This document shows positions 15,044 through 23,237 of a stretch of 23,237 bases of DNA, piece by piece (the first letter of the stretch is position 1; the number at the start of each line of letters is the position of its first letter). The DNA is taken from NCBI GenBank assembly GCA_947629395.1, contig CANRDQ010000020.1, forward strand, positions 1 through 23,237, given 5' to 3'. The position numbers and the translations under genes were made by a program. This DNA comes from an uncultured Bacilli bacterium (lineage in GTDB: Bacteria; Bacillota_I; Bacilli_A; RF39; UBA660). Below the pieces are notes generated by a model, which worked only from the letters and a program-made list of their open reading frames with translations, was not told the DNA's origin and did not search any database.

Positions 15044-15051
15044 CATATAAT
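15044..15051 (+). promoter_or_regulatory. Possible mother-cell (SigE-type) -10 box before sigK
   Basis: CATATAAT matches the SigE -10 consensus CATACAAT at seven of eight positions, 15 bases before the sigK start. The upstream box is weak (GATTATA at 15021-15027, spacing 16). SigE control of sigK is known in Bacillus; here it is tentative. Confidence 0.3.
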
Positions 15052-15066
15052 TACTTAGGTGATAAG

Positions 15067-15768
15067 ATGTTTTTAGAATTAATAGAGCTTTTAAAGAATT
15101 TTATAGGGTTAACGGCGTCATATTCTAATCAAGTGTTTAAAGAACCTTTATCTAGTGAAGAAGAACAAAAATGTATAGAGAAGACTTTATTAGGTGATAA
15201 AGAAGCTAGGAATAAATTAATAGAACATAATCTCCGTTTAGTAGCTCATATCGTTAAAAAGTATGAAAGTAAATACGTTGATCAAGATGATTTAATTAGT
15301 ATTGGTACTATTGGTTTAATTAAGGGAATAGATTCTTTTTCTAATAAAAAAGGTACAAAACTGACTACTTATTGTGCTAGATGTATCGAAAATGAGATCC
15401 TTATGTATTTTCGTAGTAATAACAAATTTAATAAGAATATTTCTATTAATGAATCTATTGGTTTTGATAAAGATGGTAATGAAATCTCTATTTTAGATAT
15501 TTTAAAAGTACCATCTGTTGATTTTATAGAAAATATTACTTTAAAAGATAACGTAAATTTGTTAAAAAAATATATTAAGATACTTACGCCTAGAGAAAAA
15601 GAAATTTTAATTAGAAGGTATGGCTTAAACAATCAAGATGAACAGACCCAAAAGGTAATTGCTAAAGAGTTGAAAATATCTAGAAGTTATGTTTCAAGAA
15701 TTGAGAAAAGAGCTTTAACTAAGATTTTAAGAGAATTTATAAAAAATAATAATTATGAATCTGAATAA
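15067..15768 (+). CDS. sigK: RNA polymerase sigma factor SigK (late mother-cell sporulation)
   Basis: Sigma-70 family factor that directs late mother-cell genes during sporulation. The 233-residue protein matches SigK rather than SigE at diagnostic stretches: EHNLRLVAHIVKKYES (53-68), DLISIGTIGLIKGIDS, TYCARCIENEILMY and the region 4.2 helix-turn-helix ISRSYVSRIEKRALTK. The N-terminal 20 residues (FLELIELLKNFIGLTASYS) are hydrophobic and correspond to the pro-sequence of Bacillus pro-SigK, slightly shorter, so activation by membrane-embedded proteolysis is likely. The frame is uninterrupted with no skin-type insertion. AGGTGA precedes the ATG. Confidence 0.9.
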   Translation: MFLELIELLKNFIGLTASYSNQVFKEPLSSEEEQKCIEKTLLGDKEARNKLIEHNLRLVAHIVKKYESKYVDQDDLISIGTIGLIKGIDSFSNKKGTKLTTYCARCIENEILMYFRSNNKFNKNISINESIGFDKDGNEISILDILKVPSVDFIENITLKDNVNLLKKYIKILTPREKEILIRRYGLNNQDEQTQKVIAKELKISRSYVSRIEKRALTKILREFIKNNNYESE

Positions 15769-15780
15769 GGTTCTTTTTTT
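15757..15780 (+). terminator. Weak terminator overlapping the sigK stop codon
   Basis: Short stem GAATC (15757-15761) with GGTTC (15769-15773), one G-T pair, loop containing the TAA, then seven T. Short stem, strong T tract. Confidence 0.5.
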
Positions 15781-15781
15781 G

Positions 15782-15811
15782 TTGACAAATAAGACAATTT
15801 ATCTCGATAAT
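15782..15811 (+). promoter_or_regulatory. Upstream promoter of the deacetylase operon
   Basis: Perfect TTGACA (15782-15787), 18-bp spacer, GATAAT (15806-15811). Confidence 0.6.
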
Positions 15812-15824
15812 AATGTTCTAAATC

Positions 15825-15853
15825 TTTACATTATAAAGAAAAAAAAGTATAAT
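15825..15853 (+). promoter_or_regulatory. Downstream promoter of the deacetylase operon
   Basis: TTTACA (15825-15830), 17-bp spacer, perfect TATAAT (15848-15853), 24 bases before the start. Tandem with the promoter at 15782. Confidence 0.65.
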
Positions 15854-15877
15854 AGGACTAGTTAGTGAGGAATAGAT

Positions 15878-17365
15878 ATGGAAGGTAAAGATCTTGATTT
15901 TTTAGAAGATGAAGATGATTTAGATATAAAATTGAGATCATCTCACAATATAAAAATTAAAAAGAGAATTAAAGAAGAAAAGTTTACTAAATTCTTATTA
16001 AGTGGTACAGTAGTTGTTTGTATGCTTTTAATTTCTTGCCTAGTTATTTATTTTTTAATGCCTAAAATAACTTTAAAAGGAAAAAAAGAAATGGTAATCT
16101 CTTGTGATGATAAGTATAAAGAACAAGGATATAAAGCATCTTATTTTTCAAAGAATCTTACTAAAAAAGTTAAGGTTAAAGGAAAAGTTAATCCTCAAAA
16201 ATTAGGAAAATATAAATTAACTTATTATGTAAGTAATGGTATCTTTACTAAAAAAGTTATTAGAACTGTTATAGTTACAGATACTACCAAGCCTGTTATA
16301 GAATTAACAGGGGGTAAATTAACTTATGTTTGTCCTAATGATGAGTATGTTGAACCTGGCTATAAAGCTAATGATAATTATGATGGAGACCTTACAAAAA
16401 AAGTTTTAGTGAAAAATCAATCTAACAAAATAGTTTATGAAGTAAGAGATAAATCTAAAAATTATACTAAAGTAGTTAGAAAGATTGAATATAAAGATGT
16501 AGAAGGTCCTACTATTAAACTTATTGGTGGAGATATTATGTCTGTTTTTGTAGGTGAAAGCTATACAGACCCAGGATATGAAGTTAATGATAATTGTGAT
16601 AAAAGCATCAAAGATAAAGTAGAAGTTACAGGTACAGTTAATACTGCCGTCGCAGGAACTTATACTATTACTTATAAAGTAGCTGATAAAGCAGGAAATA
16701 GTACTGAAGTAAAAAGAACTGTAATCGTTGCTAAGCACGGTCAAAAAGGAACTATTTATTTAACATTTGATGATGGACCACAAAATGGTACTACTAATGT
16801 TATTTTAGATATTTTAAAACAGAATAACGTTAAAGCTACTTTCTTTGTAACTAGTAAAGGACCAGATGATTTAATAAAAAGAGAATTTGATGAAGGCCAT
16901 ACAGTAGCGCTTCATACTGGAAGTCATAATTATTCTTATTTATATTCATCTAAAGAAGCTTATTTTGAAGATTTACAAGCTGTCAAATCTAGAGTTGATA
17001 GAATTACAGGTCAAGATAGTAAAATCATCCGTTTTCCTGGAGGATCTAGTAATACTGTAAGTCGTAAGTATACACCAGGATTAATGTCTTACTTAACCGA
17101 TGAAGTCTTAAAAAGGGGTTTCCGTTACTATGATTGGAATATCGAAAGTGGTGATGCTGGTAGCTTGAGAGATTCTACAGCAATATATAAAAATGTAATT
17201 GGAAAACTTAGAAAAGATAGAGTTAACATGATATTAATGCATGATATTAAATCATATACTAGAGATGCTTTAGATAGAATTATTAAATATGGAAAAGAAA
17301 ATGGTTATGTTTTTGATAAAATAACTAATGAAACCGAGATGGTTAGACAAAGAGTAAATAACTAG
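15878..17365 (+). CDS. Membrane-anchored polysaccharide deacetylase with three Ig-like domains
   Basis: Extracellular NodB-family deacetylase, likely removing acetyl groups from peptidoglycan sugars (PgdA-like). The 495 residues comprise a cytoplasmic acidic then basic N-terminus (1-37), one membrane anchor (about 38-61), and three DUF5011-like Ig-fold repeats of about 75 residues, each built around a D-x-Y-x-x-x-G-Y-x-A/V motif (about 65-137, 138-213, 214-290). The catalytic domain follows: TFDDGP (296-301, D298 and D299), metal histidines in HTGSH (H346, H350) and RFPGGS (385-390). The gene has tandem promoters and is followed 9 bases later by yqeG. Whether the target is peptidoglycan GlcNAc or another glycan is not shown. 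Confidence 0.9.
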   Translation: MEGKDLDFLEDEDDLDIKLRSSHNIKIKKRIKEEKFTKFLLSGTVVVCMLLISCLVIYFLMPKITLKGKKEMVISCDDKYKEQGYKASYFSKNLTKKVKVKGKVNPQKLGKYKLTYYVSNGIFTKKVIRTVIVTDTTKPVIELTGGKLTYVCPNDEYVEPGYKANDNYDGDLTKKVLVKNQSNKIVYEVRDKSKNYTKVVRKIEYKDVEGPTIKLIGGDIMSVFVGESYTDPGYEVNDNCDKSIKDKVEVTGTVNTAVAGTYTITYKVADKAGNSTEVKRTVIVAKHGQKGTIYLTFDDGPQNGTTNVILDILKQNNVKATFFVTSKGPDDLIKREFDEGHTVALHTGSHNYSYLYSSKEAYFEDLQAVKSRVDRITGQDSKIIRFPGGSSNTVSRKYTPGLMSYLTDEVLKRGFRYYDWNIESGDAGSLRDSTAIYKNVIGKLRKDRVNMILMHDIKSYTRDALDRIIKYGKENGYVFDKITNETEMVRQRVNN

Positions 17366-17374
17366 GAGGTCAAT

Positions 17375-17887
17375 ATGTTAATACCTGATATGTATAAGCA
17401 ATCAATATTTGATATTAATTATCCCTTATTAAAGGAAAAAGGTATTCGTTGCTTAATATTCGATTTGGATAATACTTTAGCACTTTATGATGATAAAGAA
17501 TGTCCAGAAAAAGTTATACAGTTAGTAGAAGAACTAAAAAAAGATTTTAAAGTGTTGATTATTTCTAATAATGTTAAAAAAAGAATTGAACCTTATGAGA
17601 AAGCATTAGGAGTTGATTCAATTAGTTTTGCTTTAAAGCCACTAACTAAAGGGCTTAGACAAGTAATTAAAAAGCACAAGTTAAAAAAAGAAGAAATGGT
17701 AATGATAGGAGATCAAATACCAACAGATATTCTTTCTGGTAAAAGGTTTAAGATAATGACTATATTAGTTGAACCTCTTGCTAAGAAAGATTTGAAAATA
17801 ACAAGTCTTAATCGTTTATTTGAAAAAAGAATAATAAAACATTATGAGAAAAAAGGGGTCTTTAAAAAAGGAGAATATTATGAATAA
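17375..17887 (+). CDS. yqeG: YqeG family HAD-type phosphatase
   Basis: Haloacid dehalogenase superfamily protein of 170 residues. The nucleophile motif DLDNT (30-34), the S-N-N motif (64-66) and the acidic motif GDQIPTD (112-118) are intact, so it should be an active phosphatase; the substrate is unknown. The start follows AGGAGGT. Its 3' end overlaps the yqeH start by 8 bases (ATG at 17880, stop at 17885-17887), matching the conserved yqeG-yqeH order of Bacillota and implying translational coupling. The C-terminus is strongly basic. Confidence 0.92.
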   Translation: MLIPDMYKQSIFDINYPLLKEKGIRCLIFDLDNTLALYDDKECPEKVIQLVEELKKDFKVLIISNNVKKRIEPYEKALGVDSISFALKPLTKGLRQVIKKHKLKKEEMVMIGDQIPTDILSGKRFKIMTILVEPLAKKDLKITSLNRLFEKRIIKHYEKKGVFKKGEYYE

Positions 17888-18884
17888 TAAAAAGTGTCAA
17901 GGTTGTGGAGTAGAGTTACAAGTTGATAATATGTTACAACCTGGTTATGTAACTAGCTTAGACCAAGATTTATGTCAAAGATGTTTTCGGTTGAAAAATT
18001 ATGGAGAATATCAAGTCGTAGTTAAAAAAACTTCTGAATATATAGATATATTGAAGAGTGTAGGTCAAACTAAAGATTTAGTTCTTTATGTTACAGATCT
18101 TTTGAATTTAGAAGAAGATATTTCTAAAATCAGAGAATATATTCCTAATAAGATGATTTTGGTTTTAAATAAAAAAGATGTTTTACCTAAATCTATCAAA
18201 GAAGAAAAATTAATTGAATATTTTAAAAATTTAAATATGAACTTAGAAGATATTATTGTAGTAAGTGTAGAGAAAAACTATAATATAGATCACTTAATGA
18301 ATAGAATGAAGATGCTTCAAACATCTAAAAGAGTTTATATTGTAGGAAGAACTAATGCTGGAAAGAGTACCCTTATTAATAAACTTTTAAGTAATTATTC
18401 TGAAAAAACTAGTGAACTTACTATTTCACCACTTCCAGCGACAACATTAAGTACTATATCTATGGATTTAAATGAACATTTAACTTTAATAGATACACCA
18501 GGTTTTGTAGATTCTGGGTCTATGACTAATTTTGTAGATAAAAATATGTTAAAGAAAATATTACCAAAACGTGAAATAAAGCCAAGAACTTATCAATTAA
18601 AAAAAGGACAAGCTATTGTTATTGAAGATTTAGTTAGAATTGATTATGTTGAAGGAGAAAAAAATAGTTTTACTGTTTTTGTTTCTAATGATTTAAAAAT
18701 AAAAAGAATTTTCAATAGTAGAAATTCTTCTTTAAAAAGTCTAACTAGACATAGTTTTGATGTTAAATATTATGAAGATTTAGTAGTTGATGGTTTAGGT
18801 TTTGTTAAGATGGTTAACAAAGGTAAAATAGATGTTTATGTTGATCAAAATATAAAATTATTTTTAAGAAGTTCAATCATCTAA
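17880..18884 (+). CDS. yqeH: Circularly permuted GTPase YqeH (30S assembly)
   Basis: GTPase needed for small ribosomal subunit maturation in Bacillus. The start at 17880 is chosen because AAAGGAG lies just upstream and the zinc finger begins right after; an in-frame ATG at 17844 lacks a ribosome site. In the 334-residue protein the N-terminal treble-clef zinc site has C6, C9, C32 and C35. The GTPase motifs come in permuted order: G4 NKKD (97-100), G5 around SVEK (129-132), G1 GRTNAGKST (156-164), then G3 DTPG (205-208). The C-terminal region binds RNA in this family. aroE and nadD, which often follow, are absent; a convergent gene overlaps its last 12 bases. Confidence 0.94.
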   Translation: MNNKKCQGCGVELQVDNMLQPGYVTSLDQDLCQRCFRLKNYGEYQVVVKKTSEYIDILKSVGQTKDLVLYVTDLLNLEEDISKIREYIPNKMILVLNKKDVLPKSIKEEKLIEYFKNLNMNLEDIIVVSVEKNYNIDHLMNRMKMLQTSKRVYIVGRTNAGKSTLINKLLSNYSEKTSELTISPLPATTLSTISMDLNEHLTLIDTPGFVDSGSMTNFVDKNMLKKILPKREIKPRTYQLKKGQAIVIEDLVRIDYVEGEKNSFTVFVSNDLKIKRIFNSRNSSLKSLTRHSFDVKYYEDLVVDGLGFVKMVNKGKIDVYVDQNIKLFLRSSII

Positions 18885-19394
18885 AATATCGATACCATAT
18901 TTTTGATGTTCAGTATCATAAAAGAAATCTATTTTTGGGGGATTATAAGTTAAATAAGCAAATAATATATATGAAAGTACTAGTAAAATAAAACTGATAA
19001 TATTTAAATATTTATAATCTTGATATAGTGGTAGTACAGACATGATTATTTCTGTTATGAATATTGAAATAAATAAAATTATTAAAGTTACAATGAGTAT
19101 TTCTCCAAATATAGAGTGAATAGGTAAATAAATAAGTAAAAGAATAGATGTTAAGATTATACATCTTAAAAAGCAACGTAAAAATAAATTATTTTCTTTA
19201 TGATGGAAAAAGTAAGTTATAAAAGTAAAAGCAATTTCTGATGTAAATAGTATTTTTATATGTTCAAATATACTTTCATTAACTGGGAAAAATATACTAG
19301 TAAAAAAGCAGGGAATAGTTGTGTAGGCGAAATGGCTTAAAGATGCTAAGACAAATATGATTATAGAATTAACAAAAGCTTGTTTAAGATTCAT
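18873..19394 (-). CDS. Five-helix membrane protein with VNESxxEH motif (DUF6512-like)
   Basis: Integral membrane protein of 173 residues with hydrophobic segments at about 8-30, 46-64, 75-92, 96-116 and 130-149. The motif VNESIFEH (38-45) and the soluble tail NPPKIDFFYDTEHQKYGI resemble a family of small membrane proteins from Firmicutes that I recall as DUF6512; this label is from memory. No function is known to me. The ribosome site AGGAGGT sits 7 bases before the ATG, and TATACT (minus strand) could be its -10 box. The stop codon lies inside the end of yqeH, so the two transcripts collide tail to tail and no clear terminator separates them. Confidence 0.75.
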   Translation of the reverse strand: MNLKQAFVNSIIIFVLASLSHFAYTTIPCFFTSIFFPVNESIFEHIKILFTSEIAFTFITYFFHHKENNLFLRCFLRCIILTSILLLIYLPIHSIFGEILIVTLIILFISIFITEIIMSVLPLYQDYKYLNIISFILLVLSYILFAYLTYNPPKIDFFYDTEHQKYGIDILDD

Positions 19395-19432
19395 TTTTTA
19401 TACCTCCTATTATTAGTATATAAGTAAATACT

Positions 19433-19460
19433 TTGAAGTATACCTAGAAGAATATATGAT
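19433..19460 (+). promoter_or_regulatory. Promoter of the dnaG-sigA-trmK operon
   Basis: TTGAAG (19433-19438), 16-bp spacer, TATGAT (19455-19460). It lies 27 bases before dnaG, between divergent genes. Confidence 0.5.
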
Positions 19461-19486
19461 AAAATAATAAACAAAGGAGGAATTTT

Positions 19487-21211
19487 ATGAATAATCAAGA
19501 CACTATCGGACTAATTCGTAGTAAAGTAGATATTGTTGATGTGGTTGGTCAAAGAATTCCTTTGATAGCAAGAGGGAAGAATTATTTTGGAATATGTCCA
19601 TTTCATGATGATGATAATCCTTCTTTATGTGTTTCTCGTGAAAAACAAATATATACTTGTTTTTCTTGTCATGCGACGGGAAATGTTTTTACTTTTTTAA
19701 TGAATTATGAACATAAAGATTTTTATGATGTTTTAAAGTATTTAGGGGATTTAGTAGGAGTAGAAGTTAAAGGTAAAAAACAAGCCTCTACTAATACTAA
19801 ATTTGCCAAATATTATGAAGCTTATGAATTTGCTGAAAATTATTTTCAAAATAATTTACTTACTAAAGCCGGAAGAACAGCTAAAGAGTATTTAAAAAGT
19901 AGAAATATAGATGATAAAGTTATAAAAGAATTTAAAATAGGTTTTGCTTTAGATGAAAGAGATGATTTAACTAATTTATTAGAAAAGAAAGGTTTTGGTT
20001 TATCAGAGTTAAATAACTATGGACTTTCATCTAATAATTATGATATTTATCGTGATAGAATTATTTTTCCATTATTTGATATTTCAGGACATACTGTAGG
20101 ATTTAGTGGACGTATTTATAAAGATATTGATCAAAATAAGTATTTAAATACTAAAGAAACAGCAGTCTTTAAAAAAGGTTTACTTTTATATAATTATCAT
20201 CGTGCTATTGAAGAATGTCGAAAAGCACATAGTGTTATTTTAATGGAAGGTTTTATGGATGTTATTAGAGCTAGTACCATTGGTATTAGAAATACGGTAG
20301 CCTTAATGGGAACAGCTTTAACTAAAGAACAAATAAAGTTAATTAAAAGATTATCTCCTCAAGTTATTTTATGTTTAGATGGAGATGGTCCTGGTCGTAA
20401 AGCAGCTCTTCTTAATGGAGAAGCTATGCTTAAAGAAAAAATCGAAGTAAAAGTCGTAACTATTCCTAATGATGATGATCCAGATAGTTATATTGTTAAA
20501 AATGGTAAACAGAAATTTCAAGGTTTGTTAGATAATGCTATTTTATTTTCTGATTACAAGATGAATAGTTTACGCGAAAATACTAATTTTAAAAGTGTAG
20601 AAGAAAAAACTGATTATATTAATAAAGTTTTAAAAGAAATAAGTTTATTAGATGATGAAATTAGAATAGAAATAATGTTGAAAAAACTTGCAAAAGAGAC
20701 AGATATAGGGTATAATACCCTAGAAAAAAGGTTTAGAAGTTTAAAAACTATTAAACCAGAGCACGTTGTTATAAAACAGAACAATACACAAAAACGTAAG
20801 GATAAATATCAAAAGGCAATAGAACAAATAATTTACTCTATGTTAAATCAAGAATTTGTTATTTCAGCAGTAGAGGAGGAACGTTTAGTTTTTCCAAAAG
20901 AAATTCAAAGAATAATGATAAATGAAATATGTTATTTCTATAAGAAATATGGAGTAATTAATATTGCAGATTTTTATACTTACATTCAAGATAAGAAGGA
21001 ACTTTTAGGATTTCTTAATGATATTTTAGCTTCTAGATATCGAGATGAGATAAGTAAGAATGAGTTGCAAGAATACTTTGAAGTTATTCGTGAGAATAGT
21101 TTAAGATTAGAAATTCAAAGACTGCAAAAAAAGATTGAAGAAGAAACTGATCCTCTTGAACAAGCTAAAATTAGTGAAAGAATTAGAAAGTTACGAATAG
21201 GAGAGTTATAA
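19487..21211 (+). CDS. dnaG: DNA primase
   Basis: Makes RNA primers for the replicative polymerase at the fork, working with the DnaB helicase. The 574-residue protein has the CHC2 zinc ribbon (C37, H40, C58, C61), then the catalytic core with [18 protein letters not shown] (219-236), the TOPRIM glutamate in MEGFMD (E254) and the metal-binding DGDGPG (D298, D300). The C-terminal third is helical and diverged, as usual for the helicase-binding domain. AAAGGAGG precedes the start. sigA begins one base after its stop, with its ribosome site inside the dnaG end. Confidence 0.97.
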   Translation: MNNQDTIGLIRSKVDIVDVVGQRIPLIARGKNYFGICPFHDDDNPSLCVSREKQIYTCFSCHATGNVFTFLMNYEHKDFYDVLKYLGDLVGVEVKGKKQASTNTKFAKYYEAYEFAENYFQNNLLTKAGRTAKEYLKSRNIDDKVIKEFKIGFALDERDDLTNLLEKKGFGLSELNNYGLSSNNYDIYRDRIIFPLFDISGHTVGFSGRIYKDIDQNKYLNTKETAVFKKGLLLYNYHRAIEECRKAHSVILMEGFMDVIRASTIGIRNTVALMGTALTKEQIKLIKRLSPQVILCLDGDGPGRKAALLNGEAMLKEKIEVKVVTIPNDDDPDSYIVKNGKQKFQGLLDNAILFSDYKMNSLRENTNFKSVEEKTDYINKVLKEISLLDDEIRIEIMLKKLAKETDIGYNTLEKRFRSLKTIKPEHVVIKQNNTQKRKDKYQKAIEQIIYSMLNQEFVISAVEEERLVFPKEIQRIMINEICYFYKKYGVINIADFYTYIQDKKELLGFLNDILASRYRDEISKNELQEYFEVIRENSLRLEIQRLQKKIEEETDPLEQAKISERIRKLRIGEL

Positions 21212-21212
21212 G

Positions 21213-22301
21213 ATGGTTGGAGAGATTAAGACAATTGATGAAAGAAAAGAAAAGTTATTAGAAATTGGTAAAAAACAAGGTAACATAACTTATGAACAAC
21301 TAGCAGAAGAACTTAAAGGTTTAGAGATTGATAGTGATACTTTAGATGATTTATATAATTACTTCATTAATGAAGGCATAGAAATTGTATCTAGTGATGA
21401 TACAATAGCTACTGGTGAAGAAATTACAGATGATATTAGAGCCGAAGATTTAACATTATCAAAGGATATTAAAATTAATGATCCTGTAAGAATGTACTTA
21501 AAAGAAATTGGTCGTATCAACTTACTTACCAGTGATGAAGAATTTGAATATGCATGTCGTGCCGTTGAAGGAGACGAAATGGCTAAAAGAGTTTTAGCAG
21601 AATCTAACCTTCGTTTAGTTGTATCAATTGCTAAACGTTATGTTGGACGTGGAATGTTATTCTTAGATTTAATTCAAGAAGGAAACATAGGATTAATGAA
21701 AGCTGTTGATAAATTCGACCCTGAAAAAGGATACAAGTTTTCTACTTATGCAACTTGGTGGATTAGACAAGCTATTACTCGTGCTATAGCAGACCAAGCT
21801 AGAACTATTCGTGTTCCTGTCCACATGGTTGAAACAATTAATAAACTTGCCCGTGTTCAAAGACAATTAACTCAAGAGTTAAATCGTGAACCAACTGATG
21901 AAGAACTTGCTAAAAAGTTAGGAATTACAGTTGATAAAGTTCGTGAAGTATATAAAATTTCTCAAGATCCAGTTTCACTTGAAACACCAATCGGAGAAGA
22001 AGATGATTCTCATTTAGGAGATTTCGTACCAGATGAAAGAACAATGGGACCTGAAGAATATGCAACTGTAGAAATGCTTAAAGAAGAATTAAGTTGTGTA
22101 CTACTTACACTTACAGATAGAGAAGCTAAAGTTTTAAGACTTCGTTTTGGATTAGATGATGGACAATGTCGTACTCTAGAAGAAGTTGGACAAATCTTTG
22201 GTGTAACAAGAGAAAGAATTCGTCAAATAGAAGCAAAAGCTCTACGTAAATTAAGACATCCATCACGTTCTCGTAAATTAAAGGATTTCTTAACTGATTA
22301 A
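21213..22301 (+). CDS. sigA: Primary sigma factor SigA/RpoD
   Basis: Housekeeping sigma factor for promoter recognition. The 362-residue length matches Bacillus SigA. Region 1.1 is short (about 1-60); region 1.2 starts at [11 protein letters not shown] (90-100). Region 2 has [18 protein letters not shown] and the -10 reading helix with [14 protein letters not shown] (179-192). Region 3 and region 4 follow, with the -35 helix-turn-helix [20 protein letters not shown] (321-340). It is translated from AGGAGAG inside dnaG, and its TAA overlaps the trmK ATG by one base (TAATG). The macromolecular synthesis operon arrangement is conserved in Bacillota. Confidence 0.98.
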   Translation: MVGEIKTIDERKEKLLEIGKKQGNITYEQLAEELKGLEIDSDTLDDLYNYFINEGIEIVSSDDTIATGEEITDDIRAEDLTLSKDIKINDPVRMYLKEIGRINLLTSDEEFEYACRAVEGDEMAKRVLAESNLRLVVSIAKRYVGRGMLFLDLIQEGNIGLMKAVDKFDPEKGYKFSTYATWWIRQAITRAIADQARTIRVPVHMVETINKLARVQRQLTQELNREPTDEELAKKLGITVDKVREVYKISQDPVSLETPIGEEDDSHLGDFVPDERTMGPEEYATVEMLKEELSCVLLTLTDREAKVLRLRFGLDDGQCRTLEEVGQIFGVTRERIRQIEAKALRKLRHPSRSRKLKDFLTD

Positions 22302-22972
22302 TGAAAATCGGATCAAGACTAGAAGCTGTTGCTTCTTTTGTTCCTAAGGGAGCTAAAGTTTTAGATGTTGGCTGTGATCATGCTAAACTAGATATCTTTT
22401 TAGTAGAAAATAATATAGTTTCTAAAGCAGTCGCTTCTGATATTAAAGAAGGACCACTTGCGGGTGCTCGTAACAATATTAAAAGACGTAAACTTACTAG
22501 AGAAATAGAAGTAAGATTAGGTGCGGGACTTGATACTTATACTAATGATTTAGATACCGTAGTAGTATCAGGACTTGGTGGTAAAACTATGATGGGAATT
22601 TTCCGTTATAGCAGAAAAAAATTAAAAACAATAAAGACGATTATTATTTCTCCAAATAATTACCAAAGCGATATAAAAAAATGTCTTACTCAATTAGGAT
22701 ATTATATTGCCGATGAAATGTTAGTAAAAGATGGTAAATATATTTATCAAGTAATTAAACTTGAAAAAGGTAGAAAATTTTATACCAAAACGCAAATGTT
22801 TTTTGGACCTGTACTTCTTAATAAAAAAGATAACCTATTTAAGGAGTATTATGGACGAGAATTAAAAAGTAGAGAAATACTTTTAGATATTTTACCAAAA
22901 AATTATAGATTGAAAAAATTTCAAACAAAATTAGAAATAAAGAAAATAAAAAAGGAATTAGAAAATATTTAA
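22301..22972 (+). CDS. trmK: tRNA (adenine22-N1)-methyltransferase TrmK
   Basis: S-adenosylmethionine-dependent methyltransferase that makes m1A22 in tRNA. The 223-residue protein has the SAM-binding motif LDVGCDHAKL (21-30), SGLGG (90-94) and the SPNN motif (117-120), in the family order. The location directly after sigA is the conserved position of yqfN/trmK. Translation is coupled to sigA through a TAATG overlap and I see no independent ribosome site. The C-terminal helical domain is basic (KKFQTKLEIKKIKKELENI), suited to tRNA binding. The stop codon is part of the following terminator stem. Confidence 0.92.
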   Translation: MKIGSRLEAVASFVPKGAKVLDVGCDHAKLDIFLVENNIVSKAVASDIKEGPLAGARNNIKRRKLTREIEVRLGAGLDTYTNDLDTVVVSGLGGKTMMGIFRYSRKKLKTIKTIIISPNNYQSDIKKCLTQLGYYIADEMLVKDGKYIYQVIKLEKGRKFYTKTQMFFGPVLLNKKDNLFKEYYGRELKSREILLDILPKNYRLKKFQTKLEIKKIKKELENI

Positions 22973-22991
22973 AGAGCTTAGGCTCTTTTTT
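22971..22991 (+). terminator. Terminator of the dnaG-sigA-trmK operon
   Basis: Stem AAAGAGC (22971-22977) with GCTCTTT (22982-22988), 4-base loop, T tract; the left arm includes the last two bases of the trmK stop codon. Confidence 0.8.
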
Positions 22992-23030
22992 ATATTCCAT
23001 TATTAAAAAGTTAAATTAAAATACAAATAG

Positions 23031-23062
23031 AAAAGAACAACAGTTAGCTTGTTGTGTTTTTT
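23031..23062 (+). terminator. Second hairpin with T tract upstream of the ABC transporter gene
   Basis: ACAACA (23037-23042) with TGTTGT (23050-23055), one mismatch, then AAAAG (23031-23035) with the T run (23057-23061). It may be a backup terminator, and it overlaps the next promoter. Confidence 0.55.
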
Positions 23063-23080
23063 AAGAAAAAAAGTTATAAT
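23052..23080 (+). promoter_or_regulatory. Promoter of the ABC transporter gene
   Basis: TTGTGT (23052-23057), 17-bp spacer, TATAAT (23075-23080). The -35 box is part of the right arm of the hairpin at 23031-23062. Confidence 0.65.
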
Positions 23081-23098
23081 CAAAAAGAGGCGAGAAGT

Positions 23099-23237
23099 AT
23101 GAAATTAATAGTTGAAAATTTAAAAAAAAGTTATGGTGATAAAGTTGTTTTAGATGATGTCAATATGACTTTTGAAGAAGGTAAAATTTATGGTTTAATA
23201 GGTAGGAATGGAGCAGGGAAAACTACTTTCTTTAATG
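23099..23237 (+). CDS. ABC transporter ATP-binding protein, 3' end outside the window
   Basis: The first 46 codons of an ABC ATPase. It opens MKLIVENLKKSYGDKVVLDD, the usual A-loop region (Y12), and contains Walker A GRNGAGKTT (38-46). The frame runs off the window end, so the signature motif, Walker B and the transporter type cannot be seen. The start follows GAGG and has its own promoter. Confidence 0.85.
   Translation, partial: MKLIVENLKKSYGDKVVLDDVNMTFEEGKIYGLIGRNGAGKTTFFN

Noticed and set aside
14947..15066. Possible small RNA in the gap before sigK
   Set aside because: Beyond the terminator at 14945-14969 only AT-rich sequence and a weak promoter-like box are visible.
16406..16744. 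Open frame of 112 codons antisense to the deacetylase Ig-like repeats
   Set aside because: It is a mirror of codon bias in AT-rich repeats; no ribosome site, promoter or recognisable domain.
1..23237. tRNA genes, rRNA, CRISPR arrays, riboswitches
   Set aside because: I saw no cloverleaf, no regularly spaced repeats and no recognisable aptamer core; all gaps between genes are short and explained by promoters and terminators.

Overview
The window is AT-rich (about 30% G+C by eye), densely packed Bacillota DNA. It reads with the standard bacterial code: TGA ends helD and yceD, and TGG encodes tryptophan. Gene content (dnaG-sigA-trmK, yqeG-yqeH, yceD-rpmF, rnhC, cvpA-trxA, a SigK-type late sporulation sigma factor) points to a spore-forming low-GC lineage, Bacilli or Erysipelotrichia-like. 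I cannot name the species.

Layout. 1-3424 (+): the 3' part of hisS, then adenosine deaminase with its own promoter and a compact M3-like zinc peptidase, ending at a bidirectional terminator. 3467-4372 (-): RNase HIII, divergent from cvpA-trxA (4450-5470). 5471-7718: a helD gene (RNA polymerase recycling factor) between two exact 22-bp copies of the 3' end of trxA; the downstream copy keeps a short in-frame trxA relic and the probable old trxA terminator. 7787-11695 (+): GrpB-family protein, mutS, yceD and rpmF, with an unusual leader on L32. 11754-12647 (-): an arginase-fold protein that has lost most manganese ligands. 12754-15768 (+): murE, two small single-span membrane proteins, and sigK. 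15878-18884 (+): a membrane-anchored Ig-like/NodB polysaccharide deacetylase, yqeG and yqeH, meeting a convergent five-helix membrane protein gene (18873-19394, -). 19487-22972 (+): the dnaG-sigA-trmK operon. 23099-end: start of an ABC transporter ATPase.

Most of the window is core housekeeping: translation (hisS, rpmF, trmK, yqeH, yceD), replication, repair and transcription (dnaG, sigA, mutS, rnhC, helD), wall synthesis and modification (murE, deacetylase) and sporulation (sigK). Regulation looks compact. Many hairpin terminators are built from the last codons and stop codon of the gene they end, and several downstream promoters place their -35 box inside the preceding terminator.

Most notable points: (1) L32 carries an N-terminal leader very like the Prp protease cleavage leader of L27; (2) the helD insertion at trxA, with a direct repeat and a gene-tail relic; (3) the arginase-family probable pseudoenzyme; (4) the compact M3-like peptidase; (5) the paired small membrane proteins beside sigK. 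No gap exceeds 300 bases without a gene. I found no tRNA, rRNA, CRISPR array or transposase.
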